From Acanthochromis polyacanthus (lineage: Eukaryota; Chordata; Actinopteri; Pomacentridae): a DNA stretch of 64,000 nt. The position numbers were made by a program, and so were the translations under genes. Shown in pieces: positions 26,703 to 38,872 of the stretch. The stretch's first letter is position 1. Each line of letters begins with the position of its first letter. The stretch covers positions 21,876,521 through 21,940,520 of the forward strand of contig NC_067124.1 in NCBI RefSeq assembly GCF_021347895.1, written 5' to 3'. The notes under the pieces were generated by a model that saw only the letters and a program-made list of their open reading frames with translations, was not told the DNA's origin and did no database searches.

Positions 26703-27900
26703 TGAAACTTTTAGTCGTCTCCTTTACAGTGTGTTGACAGGCTGCACTCTGCTCTCCAGCCGCCGCTCTGCTGCCTGGAGGCTTGCGTAAAGAGAAAACA
26801 CAACTGAATATGCGGGACTTCAAACACACCCCCGTGACACTTGCAGAGTAGCACAAACAGCCTGCCAGAGCTGTCTTTATCTCGCTATCGATTGGATCGG
26901 CATAAGCCAAGGTTAGGGCCTGCCGACATGCACAATTTACCAATCATTTGACAACACAACTCCCGATCTGCAACCACTGACATCCACACGCTGCGCGTAT
27001 CTAAAAATGCAAATGATTAAAAAAAAAAAGCAGCGCAGGGATTTTCGGGGGTGCTGACAGATAAATGGCACTGGCGTCTGCCGAAATTCAAGAATCACAG
27101 GATCACTGCTGGAGCATCCGCCAGGTTACAACGTAAATGCACTTTCTTTGCTATAAAAAGAAGGGATCGCAGCGTGTCAGGCCTTTGAACAAAGTTGGGA
27201 CTCGATGCATTATTTCCACGATCGTCAATAACACGCTGCCCTACGGTGCGAAACCTGAAACGAGCATCTTTTTTAGATCCTCGTCCCCCCGTTTAGAGCC
27301 GAGCCACGCTGCTGCATCACAAGCTCCCGGAATCCCATTTAAAAAAAGCCGTCTTGATTGCATCTATCCTGTACAGCTGGTGGTGCACGGAAACGCGTGT
27401 ATATTCATGTCGCCTATCTGTCAATTGCGCTCCTCCGGCTGCCTCCGTTTTCCCCCGTTCTCCTCTGGCGTCAACACGCCGGTCGAAACAGATCGCCGTA
27501 TGGCATTAAAGAAGGCGGGTTTTGTCCCATGTGAAGTTATCCTAGCCCTCCCGATCCCGAAATCCCCGCGGAATAAACACATCCAGTATCCAGTCCGCCG
27601 GTTTTTTTTTCCCCACACAAAAGGCAGACACGCCGCTCGCGTCGTCGCTCCGCCGCCGCTTCTGTCGCTTCTGCCGCTGCTGCTGCCGCCGTCCGCCTTC
27701 TCTGCTGCTCGCTTGGAGTGCGCACTTGTGTCGCTGTGCCGTGAACGTCCGCTTGCGTAGAAGAAGAAAAAAGAGAGGAGAGAGAGGAGCTGAAAATGTA
27801 ACATATAGCCCTTAGTGCAGGGAGGGTGAGGAAGAGGAGGAGAGAGGAGTGAGGGGGGCGAAACGGTCCGCCGCTCGACAATCCAGTGGGCTGCTCGGAT
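26703..27900 (-). promoter_or_regulatory. man1c1: man1c1 5' UTR and CpG-rich promoter region
   Basis: Directly upstream of the man1c1 start codon. GC and CpG content is raised from about 26.2 kb to 27.9 kb, with many CCG/CTG triplets around 27650-27697. This is the usual character of a vertebrate CpG-island promoter. No TATA box is convincing on the minus strand, and the transcription start cannot be placed. Long stop-free frames on both strands here follow from the base composition. Confidence 0.6.
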
Positions 27901-28836
27901 TTCTTGATGGATATTCACAGCGGCTTATCAAAACACAGTTAAGCCGTTTTTTTAGTCGTTTTCTTTTTGGACAAAAGGAGGGGAAGAGGTCTGACTGGCT
28001 CTGTGCGTTTAGGGGGGAAACCATCCACCACCCACACCCCGGAGGTGATGTTTTAATCCTGGAGAAGCTGAAGAGGATACATCTGCTACAGATGTCTCAT
28101 CAACAGGCAATGATAAAAATAAAGAAAGTTCCAATGATGAGTCACTGGTTCGTTTTTGGGAAGAGATGGCAGACCACCAGATTTTTTTTCAAGATCTTCT
28201 TGTATTGAAACCAGCATGAATGGAGAAATCCTCCGAGTGAAGATTTAAGCTAGTCATGTATTCCTATTGTTTTCTGTCTCTTTTCTTGCCCCTAAACGCA
28301 CCAGTTTCTGCTTCATTAAATTGTCCATGTGGGAGTTTAGCACTGGGCTTTAGGTTTCCCCCAAATAAAATCCAAAAACCCAGCACACCCTTTGACAACT
28401 CTTATCCGACATTTGAAAACATTTACCAAATAATGAAATACTCTGAAACATAAAATGTGACCTGGAATTACCGTAAAAGAAGCTATGGTTACCAAAAGTG
28501 ATGCATCCAATGTGCTTATCTTGTCGGTTATCATGATGATGGTTATTCTAAACTCACGCCATTTGCATTGTCAGGACAATTTATCTGCTGGCTTTTTATT
28601 TTGTTTTCTCTATTTAAAAAAATGTATAATTAGATAATACAGGAAAAAACAGGAAAAACGTCACGAGGTGTGTCTGCCATCTTTGTTTGGCTGCACAAAA
28701 AGTACCAATATGTTAAAGTCAGGTAGAACAGTCTTGATTCTGGACATGTCTTCAAGCATTTTTGTTTATTGTTTGTTTGTCTAGATCAACTATCCTGTTT
28801 TCTTCTGACACCAAGTGGACTAGAAACTGTACTTAA

Positions 28837-29366
28837 AGGCATTAGAGGAGTTTTAATTTCCTACGACTTTGAACGTAGCATGCGCATGCGCACATACAAC
28901 CTCTCCCTCACCCCCCTCTAACCTCCCCCCTCTTAACATTTACGAAGAAACGCCCCCCTCCAGAAACTTGCGTAGGACTCGTGAAGTTGTCTTTTACGGC
29001 TGGGTCCCCCTGGATCTTTATCTGCCATTATGTAAAAAAAAGATGAGCAAAACAAGTCGCCAGCTAACTACGAAGCTATACCAAAGCAACACATACACAA
29101 AACACGTAAGTCCAAGGCGTACGTAATCTACGTAACTCGGCCTGAGCCGGAAGATTTTTGATTGACAGGAAAGGGAGCAAACCAAACGCCTCGGTCCGAG
29201 CGCGTTGATTGGCTGATGTTTTTCAGGTTCTGCCATGTCCACAGTTATTTTTTTTTTTAAATTCTTTTAGAGACCATACATACAAGTCCACTAAAGGTCA
29301 GTATATTCATTTTATGTGAATCAGACAAATTAAACAAACAAAAAAAAAACATCCTCCATAATGCCT
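28837..29366. mobile_element. Non-autonomous DNA transposon flanked by TTAA
   Basis: Both ends carry AGGCATTA in inverted orientation. The inverted similarity continues for about 20 bp (AGGCATTAGAGGAGTTTT on the left; AGGCATTATGGAGGATGTTT reverse-complemented on the right). TTAA lies immediately outside each end (28833-28836 and 29367-29370). TTAA duplications are characteristic of the piggyBac and Kolobok superfamilies. The GC-rich interior has short palindromes (GCATGCGCATGC near 28880, and TACGTA repeats near 29120) and no transposase frame. It sits about 1 kb upstream of the man1c1 promoter region. Confidence 0.6.
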
Positions 29367-31267
29367 TTAAACCAAAATAGGTATATCTCTATGCATCAAA
29401 ATGAGATATTTCCAAGTTTTTTTCTATTAAAATAATCCCTTCCTGTCTTAAATTCTCCTAGATGTAACTCCACACTGTTCCTCCCTTTGCAATGTGTGAA
29501 TCAAGTCAGTGACTGCGTTTCTCTTCAATCCCTCTCTACTTTCTGTCGCTCGAACACACCACCTCACCTGCTGCTCCGTTACAGTTCAAACACTGTAAAT
29601 CTAATTGTAATTCAGCCCGGCATGTTCTAACTGGAAACCAATTCTACAGTAAGCACCAACCTACAAGCTGACACAGCTGGTCCCTTCGGTGTTATATGAA
29701 ATTCCAAAAGATTCAAGTTCAGGTTTTTGAGGTGGTTATTAGTTCACTGCAGTTTTAAAGTGAAAATGCTCAGCAATGGCGTCAGTTGTTTATGTCGCTC
29801 ACATCTACAAAGTGCAGTGAGCATGTTCATAAGGGGGGAAAAAACTCAGTTTTGATCAGAGAGGGTCTTTAGTACTTTACTGTTATTCTTTTGTGCATTT
29901 TGTTTCTCCACAATATTTTATTCAGCTGAGCATGGTATGCAGAGGAATCATATCACTGAGAAAGCACCAATTTTGGTCAAATATGGAAAATATTATCACA
30001 GTCCTAAAGTAAGGACAATCTTACAGCATTTTTCTGGAGCTTTCAAGCCTATCTCTATCAATAGATGGAGTATTTTTCCATGTTGGAGGTAAAACTCAAA
30101 GTATAACAGCTACTGAGCGTGTACAACAACAAATCATCGAGAAAACACCATCAGCTGAGGAGAACTATGAGCTGAGGTGAGTTGAGACTGCTGTCAAACT
30201 TTCAAATTTAGATGAGTTCTAATTGAAAACTTTGTATCTCAGGATATTGTATCCTGGTCTGAATTTATCATCAGCGGTTGAACTGAGGTGCGTTGGTGTG
30301 CTGGAGGTTTAGAAAAGTGTGATTCCATTATGTTTGCATAAGCAGAATGGAGGCTGAGCTGTAAACACCGTGTTTTCTCAGGATTAAATAAGATAGATGG
30401 GCAAATGAGATGGCCATTACTGGAGCGCCTACACAGCGCTATTCAACCGCAATGCTCCTGAAAGCAGAAATGAGAAAACAAAGGCCTGATCAGCTCCAAT
30501 ATTGGGCTTTAATTGGAAATTAATTAAAGATCCACCTCTCCCAGTACCACTCCCCTTTCCAAAGGTCAACGACTGATGTCACTTTGCTGTCTAAAGGTTG
30601 CCTCGGGACATTTTTAACATCAATTCAATATTGACCATTGGTGTGACTGACATTTCTAACACTGTCATGTCTAATGACCTCTTGATGAACTTTGACCGCA
30701 GATCTTCCTCTTTTCCTTTGCCTGTTTCTTGCTCTGTTGTCAGCATAATTATTTCAGAATGAAGGTGGATAGTTTTCTCCAAGGCGAAAAGCAAAAGAGT
30801 TGCCAAGAATTTGAACATTTCCTGGGAGCAGCTCTGCCTGCACAAGCAATAACAACGTATTACCATCTGACACATGAAACTCCTCAGGCTGCCTTTCTTT
30901 TTTTCTGTCATTGTCAGGTGCATATGGTGGGGCGAGCTAATTTTAAGGTAATTTGTCCTGCATCTGACCCCGCGTTTTCACTGTTAAGTCATCATTCTAA
31001 TTGAGCCCGACTGCTGGCTGTCTGTAATTTACAGAACAGAAGGGGGAAAGAAGACATAACTGTTGAATTTGCCTTTTTTATTTTTTGATCCAGGAGCATT
31101 TCCTCTGAGAGTAGGTAAATCCATGAAGCGTTTTGTGGACTTCATCACTGACTAAAGGACAGTTTGTAGTCAGAGAGAGGGGGGGTTGTGATGGCTCAGC
31201 GTCTGTGCATAATGAGGCATGAATCTTAGGCTTTTTAGCACTCTGGGCACTAAAACATAGAGTGTGT

Positions 31268-31400
31268 GGCCACTTTATTGGCGGCATCTGTAGGTATATC
31301 ATGCAGTCTAGTACAGCTGTTCTGTCAGTTATGATGCCTGTAACATTAGTGTCATGGGGTGTTGTTATAATGGACTGCATTACAGTCAGAGGTGTTTTTA
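31268..31400. repeat. Degenerate fish interspersed repeat (GGCCACTTTATT type)
   Basis: It begins GGCCACTTTATTGGCGGC and continues with text resembling the abundant fish repeat whose end reads GGCCACTTTATTAGGTACACC, including a short CAGTCTAGTACAGCTGTTCTG-like stretch. This identification is from memory. No intact inverted termini or target duplication could be delimited. Confidence 0.35.
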
Positions 31401-32905
31401 GCCTCAAAACATAGAAAGCACAAAAATGTGAAATTATAGTCTAGTACAGTATGATATCATTAACATTAACACTTCAAATACATTATGCTCTATTCGCCTT
31501 TATTATGCTGATTCCAACAAAATAAAATACCAACCGCTGCCTTCTTAACACAACTCAATAGACACATCGAGTCAGGGTTTCTCAAAAGGCCAAGTTATAC
31601 ATGAGTCCAGTCATTGAGCTTGCATGAAGCTGCGCTGGCCGGTGACAGCCCAGTTTATCACCGGGATGGATGGGGAAGGCAATACAGTCTCACTGCTACC
31701 GACGGGAACGGCCGAAATCAAAGCGCAGAGATTTTTTTTTACCAAAAAAACCAAACAAATGGTTTATACAGGTTTGTAAATGGCTCCCACAAAGGCCATT
31801 TCCTGTGTACTCTGCATTCACTCTCACCTCTGAAACCAACTGCTGTGGTCTGCATGGTGTTTTTGATTTCACAGCTGAAATGTCATTTGTTGTGACTGTT
31901 GACTCTTCACAATGCAGCACTCTCGCAGCACGCACACACACACAGCATCCACCATCGTCTCAGTGCCGTGTGCACCCTGATCCTGGATGTTGGAACATAA
32001 TTTACAACCGCGTTCAGGGAAATCTACGGCTGCATGTGAGGCTGTTTGCATCTGGTTAATAAGAATGCATCCCCTTAGCTGGGCTTTGTTATCAGACTGA
32101 CTCATGGCTTATCAGTTGGGAAGCACTTTCACAAACAGAATGCATAAGGGGGCAGAAGCAGTGATTTTCTGCCTTCTTTTCAACTCCTAATTATGTGATA
32201 ATGATCAGAAGAGAGATGCACTGTAAGAAAGCATTCATAGAAGAGGCCGGTTTGTTTACAGTGTACTGTGTAATCGCTGACAATTAGAATTTTAGGGGGT
32301 ACAAAAAAATCTCATAATGACCACTAAATTTCTCTCAACGTATGGGGTGCATGGGTAAAACAGCTGACTGTCTTTAAAACAGTTTCCGTGGAGGGTCGCA
32401 GAGTCTAATATGTCCTGTGAGCCAGAACCATTTCTGCTCTTGCATTCAAAAATTCTATTCTGCCCCAACCCACCCTGATGTTTTATTCATCAAACAAGAT
32501 GCCAATGAAAAAGTCCATCTCTGTGGTCCGCTCGTTTCAATACATCAAACAGCAGGCAGGAATGTATCAGCTCGTGCCAGTGTGTCCAGATTAATAATGT
32601 CCCCGTGCCTGCTATTTGTTTCTTTAAGCACCGCTGCAAAGCATTCCCTGACATTGGGAATCGTGGCCCGGCAGGACGCTTGATGTCAAGCTATAAATAT
32701 TTGGAATAGCGTGTCGAGATGGGGTTGCTGACCCTGGTGCAGGATGTTAAAGATATACGAGGCCTGACAAAGCATACTGTAGATACAGGCCTGAGTTGGA
32801 ACTTTAATTCATTTGGTATCACCACACATGAAGCGACTCTGGTCCCTCGGTTCTGGAAACTTTGCCTCATCTCATGTGACTCAGAGTTTGTTGAAGCTGT
32901 GCACC

Positions 32906-33310
32906 TCCTGCAGCGGTGGAAAAAAATAGTCTGATCCTTTATTTGACTAATAGTAACACCACAATGGTATTCAGTTTTCTTTTATTGCAGATATCTTAAC
33001 ATATGACAGCCATTTAAATATTGTACCTTGTTGAAGTGAATCTAATTTTGACTACCTAAATGGTTTTCTGTTTACAATCCTAGTTTTTACATGTGAACTC
33101 GTAACTCGAGCTGGCAAACAAATAAATGTTGTGGAGTAAAAATACAATATTCACATCAGCCTTTCCAATAACAGCAGTCAAGCTAAAAACAAAATCCCAT
33201 ATAAAAACAGAAAAACAAGCCCATATTGTAAGTGATTTAGGTTTTGCAGGCCATTTTGCAATATGAAGTGGCATAAAATGGACATTTTCAAAAAAAGTGC
33301 CTCAAAGCTT
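32906..33310. repeat. Degenerate fish repeat (GCAGTGGTGGAAGAAGTATTCAGATCC family)
   Basis: The start (CAGCGGTGGAAAAAAATAG, then TCTGATCCTTTATTTGAC) and the far part (TTGTGGAGTAAAAATACAAT at about 33128, and GAAGTGGCATAAAATGGA near 33265) match, in order, the known layout of a very common teleost repeat. The middle is diverged. Assignment is from memory and the copy is old. Confidence 0.45.
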
Positions 33311-36300
33311 CAAACTGCGTCTCTGAAAAACATTGCTAGTGTTGCATGTGTGCTACTTTGCCCTGTTGTGTGTATGATTCTTTTTAAAAGAAGTGGTTCT
33401 AAACTATCGCGGTGCATCCGTTGTCCAACACAGATGGAATACAGCTCAGCCCAGCCACCAGCACAAGTAGCATCAGTGGGACAGTAAGCTCAGCATTATT
33501 GCCTTGCCGCTGTTATATTTGTCTGCTCCTTTTATAGACAAAGCAAACAGCAATCTGCTGTGTGTGTGCGGCCCCCCCGAGTGACCCTTCTCCACCAGAT
33601 TCATAGTCAAAACATCTCTTGTTGTGTAACAAAATATTTTTCAAAGCACAGCAGCCGGCGCTGAAAATCCGAACATTCGCTTGTGAGGAACACCAGTGCA
33701 ATGGTTCAGGGTTTTTATTGCCTAAACACAACAATTAGCCATACATTAGATGTGGTATATGGGCCATGTAAATGAGAGGGAAGGCAATAGCAAATACACC
33801 ATTAAGCTGATGGAATGGGGCCACAAAAAAGCCTGACTCCCTCCCCAGCACACCGATTAAACATGCCAGTATGCTTTCAGGGTACAAAGTAGTCCTACAG
33901 TGAAATTACAAATGGAAAAGTAGAAGCTTGTTAAGGCAGCGCTTGTGAGGTCTGTAATTGTGTGGTTACGTAGTGGCACCTGCTGGTATGTTTGCATACT
34001 GCAAGGTGAGACATTACTGAGAACACATGCACACATTTGGGTTGGCTTAGAACTGACCGTTGAGCCAAACACCCCCCCAAGCAGTACAGCCCAGTATTTT
34101 TAGATTGAGCACTTTTAGTCACTATCAGTCACAGAAGTTGGCAAACAACAACTAAACTCTGCATTCCTCCTTTTGTCTCAGAGGTGACTGAGGGTCAAAC
34201 TCCTTCAATATTTAAAACAAACAGCATCATTAAATATAAAGGGCAGCCGCTCTGAACATTAAAGAGCCATCAGGAGAAAATAAACAGCAGGGCCCTCATG
34301 CGAGCGAGACCAATTCAACCGGCTCGGCGATGATGGAAACCCAGTTGACAGATGAATTAGGCACAGTGGTTTAATGAAAGCAAAATAAAAATAAATAAAC
34401 ACTGTGACCAATCCATTTGAGAAGCTTTCAAGCTTATTTCACACCCCACATGTAAATTCGCAGCAGCAGGGAGGACAATTAAATACCTGGCATTTGGCAG
34501 TTTGGTGTGTTTATCCCACTGCTAACGTGACCCGTGGAGCCACAGGCACTTACAGTGCGCACTTGTTTTTCCTATTTGTTGTTGTGAGTTTTGTTAGCTG
34601 CTTCAGATTTACTGCATTTCCTGCAAAGCCTGATTTGATCTGAAAGCGGGTGGACAAGTTTAGTCTCAAAGTTACTCAGCTATCAGTCTCAGTTAGATAA
34701 TCTCGTCAGTGGTGTATGTTTCAGAGTTGCTGTATTTTGCATTTTGTGGTTTTATCATACAGGGATGATGAGTTCGGTCACATAAGAGTACAAAAAGTTG
34801 CTGCAATGCTACAAATATGGAACACACGCACAATAAGCACACTGTTAAAGACTGTGTGGATGTGATGAGCAAGAAAAAACATTTTATTGACAAGCAAAAT
34901 ACATTCACACTCAGCATTAAAACATTTGATTTATCAGATGGATCCCTGGATATATGAAATCAGATGACGCCAAAATTGGTGTCAGTTTTGTGACCAAAAC
35001 TAGCAAGATGGCTGAAGAAGAAGAGAAGAATGAGGGAAAATGTCAAAAGAACATTACGTCGAGTTTAGAAGAAAATATTTTCAAGCATGCAGGGGAAATT
35101 AAGCTCAAATTTCTTATAGTTACAGGGTCATATTTAAATGAATGTTTTTGCTTAAATGATTGGATATTCGTGTGCAATTCATTCAAGACATCACCTATTC
35201 ATTGCTTGGGGTTTGCATTAGCAGTGTGCTTATTAAAATACTTGGCAACTGTAACTGCTATGCTACATATTGCAGATTTTTCTCCTATTGTGCAGGCTTA
35301 GTTTTTGGATCCATTGCCTTACTGCCGCATGTTAACCTGAGGCTTTTTCCAAATCCAGCTATTAGCACAACAGAAGCTCACACAAAACAAATTTAATATA
35401 CACACACACACACTGTTGGCGAGGAATATTCCAAAAATGTTGAAGCGGCGCTGAACATGGCAACTTGACCCTAAAGCTGGAAAGACCTGCAGCTTCAAAA
35501 TACAAAATATAAATGTGGTATTTGAGGACTTCTAAACATATCTGTTATATAAAAGTGAGCTGAGTTTTGTTTTTGTGCTGCACCCCTTTAAATAGATCCT
35601 GTACTTCTTTTGCCATCTGTTCCATGCACATCAGCACGCTTGTTCTACATCCGTGACACCATCAACTTACTCATTGTTCATCTGAAATGTTGGTGATCTG
35701 GGGAGGTAAGCTCATTACACTGTTTACTCAGTGTGGTGTTAATTCCTCTGGATGAGTATCAGCTAAATGCCTACAAATTTAAATATGAAGAGGATTTTTC
35801 AGTCGACAACAATTCCAGTAATTGGGGTCTCGAATTAGACTCTTCAGATGTTAAATTGACTTGGCGACCCAGCAGCCCTGCTAGACAATGATACAATGCA
35901 ACAAATGCCAACAATTGAAATGAGTGAATATCATAAACAGAGTCTATCCATTCCAAAAATATCACGATGGTGTTTGTCGGGCCAGGCTGGTTAAGGGACA
36001 CATGAGTCATTGTGATTTTCCATTTAACAGGAATAGAAGCGGAATAAACAAACTACCTCAGCCAGAGCAGCCACAGCTTTCTCTCCGGATATCTCACATT
36101 CTCTTCGTGCAAACTGGAGCACTGGCAGGCCGAGTAGTAGCTTCCGTTTTAACAAGGCAGACAGTTCATTCTTAGTTTATTAGACTCAACAAAGTATCCA
36201 ATTATAACATGTCTCCCAGATATAAATCCCACTCGTCCCTTTTATACCATACTTTTGGGACTGTCTGTTTTCAGAGGGCTGCTGAGTACAGGCTGAGTTT

Positions 36301-36384
36301 CTTTTAATTATAACGTGCAGCACACCCCCCTTCTGGCCATAACAGGTTATTGCAAGTTCAAACAAGTGTGCTGATCGCTTCTTT

Positions 36385-36600
36385 ACGTAATTACTTGAGT
36401 AAGTCATTTTAAAGGTATTTGTACTCGGCTGGAGTAATTTCAGCTCATGAGACCTTGTATTTCTTCTCCGCTACATTTTTAAAAGGAAGCACTGAATTTT
36501 ATTTCTGCTTCATTACACTGTTCTGACAGGCCTAGTTATAATTGTAGGTTAAGATTTGCAGATGAAGACTTTAAAACCAGAATTTTATACTCTAATTACC
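36385..36600. repeat. Second degenerate copy of the same fish repeat family, opposite orientation
   Basis: Contains TTACTTGAGTAAGTCATTTT, a TACTCGGCTGGAGTAATTTC-like segment and TTCTCCGCTACATTTTTAAA, which together resemble the 'TTACTTGAGTAA...CTCCACTACATTT' half of the repeat seen at 32906-33310, read from the other strand. Identification is from memory. Confidence 0.4.
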
Positions 36601-37319
36601 TACCTGTCATTACATGGTGACATTGGGGCATTACAAAATAAGGGAAATTCTCACTCACCCTCCCACAGACCATCCCACCACGCCTACCACTGTTGACCTG
36701 CCCTATAAAATAAACACGAGGCTGACAATTGCTTCAGAATATCAGTGCAACCAGGACTGGGTTAACTCGCTGCACAGCTGAGTTCGACCTTACTGGGGCG
36801 TTCTGCTCAGAGGTCTTTTTACCGGACCAGTGAGTCATTGCTATAATATTTGCTCCATTCTTTTAGTCAAAAAGTAACTAAACCTAGAATCTGAATCAAT
36901 ACGTTTCTGTCTTTCATTTGTGCAGAGTTGTAACCAAACCTTCATGGAGAGTCATTGTTTTTGTTTCTGTTTTTAAAAAAAATTATGCCCATATTGTTAG
37001 AACCAACCTCACAGAGGTTAATATGATGGCTGTTGTTCATTGGCTTTAATCAAATGTAATACATATTTGTATTTTAATGCACAGCAATATTTACAGATAG
37101 TTCTTCTTCATTCTCTTATTTAGGCATTAAACATTTGCTTAGACACAAGAGGGGGGTGGGGCATTTCTATGTATAATTAGTGGGACCCTACAAAAGTTGC
37201 ACTGTCAACTATTGGGCTGCCCAGCATATTGCCTTTTCTGGAGAGGGATGGAGGAAACAAAATACATAAGTCTGGTGGTTTATTTTGTCATACATCAACA
37301 TTTTAAAACAGGTCATTTA

Positions 37320-37810
37320 CACAGACTGCATATAAACGATGGACATAATGACTGTGATGCCACCCATTGGGTTGTGGACTTCTTCTGTGAAGCCTCAAGT
37401 TTGGAATTTGGCCTTTGACATGTCGCTCTTTTTAAATCAGATATAATGAAAAGACTAACTGTGACAGTGAGACAATTGAGAACACTTAGGTAGCATCCTG
37501 TAAATCACAAATTAGCTACCTTCTAACACATACCATACCTTTGTTGTCGACTGTAATTTACAAAATAAACATCATGTGGTATTAAAAAGTTTTTAAACTA
37601 GCAGCTGAGTCCATAATCTCATGAGGAAAATGCTGACTGGCGTAACAGATCAAGTGAGAAGTAGAGACATGTTCTCATAGACTCCTATCCAATCTGACTC
37701 GTTTGTGCAACTAAGAGTCGCCACCTATAGGCCATTAGAAAGAATGCAGGCGTAAAGCACTTCCTCACTGGCTTTACTTTTCAGAGCCAGAGGCCACAGC
37801 TATCTTTTAC
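37320..37810. repeat. Degenerate fish interspersed repeat (GCCATTAGAAAGAATGCAGG type)
   Basis: The left part (CTGCATATAAACGATGGACA, then TGATGCCACCCATTGGGTTG) and right part (CAACTAAGAGTCGCCACC, then GGCCATTAGAAAGAATGCAG, then CACTTCCTCACTGGCTTTAC and TTTTCAGAGCCAGAGG) match in order a repeat very common in teleost UTRs and introns. The central part is diverged. Family identification is from memory. Confidence 0.5.
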
Positions 37811-38830
37811 TGTGCATTGATATTTACAGCAAATATTGAAAAGGGCAGCAGACAGATTGTCTCGTCATGGCAGGAAAAGCACCACTGTCAAAAATATATG
37901 CTAATTATTGAAATACAATGAACAGCTACTAGCTTAGCTGAATGTTAACACTGAGAAACAAGGATAAACAATTAACCAAGTTTTGTTAAAACTTGCACAT
38001 TCAGTTTTTGGAAAGATTACAGAAGATATAACTGTTCAGTGACTGTACTTTAGAGACACTAGTACCTTTAATTCTGCTGCCCTTAGACAAACACAGGCTA
38101 GCTGTTTCCAAGCTAAGCAAACCTACAGTCAAGTGTTACCTTAGCACAAAACTACAGCTTACTGCCCTGTCTGTTGAAGGATCAGCGTACTTATGCTTAA
38201 CTAGAAAGAAACAAAACAGATTTTCAATCACAAGGCATGGACAAAAGTGTGTTATAAAGTACAACTTTAATCTGGTATATAGTTTCAGACGTAGTTTCTC
38301 TACTGGTTGTTAGTTTAACTGGTCATTACAATGGAATGCTGAAAGCTAAAGATTAATCAACGAGAAAGTGCACACTTTATATCTTTCAGATTCTGATTTG
38401 TACATCGTAAAATAAATTTCTAATACATATATATTTTAAAGTTTTATATATATTCCATTTATGTGTATATAAAATAAAAAAAATCTTTAATCATTGCAAA
38501 ATTTTAACACATAAATTCAACAGACACATGAAAATAAACAAAAATAGGAATAAAAGGGAAATATAACCCACTCTGTCATCAAGGAACAGCATGACATTCA
38601 CACAGATCTTTATTCCCAGCCTCTCTGTTTTCCGACTAAAAACACCAAAGCCATTCTCGGTACTAAGGCCCATCCATAAGTACATTCCTTTTCCCTGCTG
38701 TGTCACCTGATAACCGTGCACAACGTAGATTACATTAAAAGCCATTTATTGCTCTCTCAACATCGATGTTTTGATATCAAGGTACTATTTCGTTAAAGTG
38801 CTTGAGTGGCGTAGAATGGTGGTGTACAAC

Positions 38831-38872
38831 CGGAGTCGGATCAGGTAAAATCGGAGACGGATCAGGTAAACA
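38831..38872. repeat. Two-copy 21-bp tandem duplication
   Basis: CGGAGTCGGATCAGGTAAAA is followed at once by CGGAGACGGATCAGGTAAAC, two 21-bp units differing at only a few positions. It lies in the intergenic or distal 3' UTR region of slc9a1. No function is evident. Confidence 0.85.

Noticed and set aside
26157..26705. 182-codon plus-strand frame
   Set aside because: Mirror image of the genuine man1c1 exon 1 on the minus strand.
27137..27760. 207-codon plus-strand open frame
   Set aside because: Lies antisense to the CpG-rich 5' flank of man1c1, where stops are rare; Pro/Leu-rich end comes from CCG/CTG triplets. Kept only as a low-interest finding.
32719..32934. Plus-strand frame beginning MGLLTLVQDVKDIRG
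   Set aside because: Looks protein-like at the start but has no flanking splice signals, and its end runs into the degenerate repeat at 32906.
34954..35301. 115-codon plus-strand frame with a Lys/Glu-rich start and hydrophobic end
   Set aside because: No homology recognised, no splice or promoter context, and an overlapping frame; treated as chance in AT-rich intergenic DNA.
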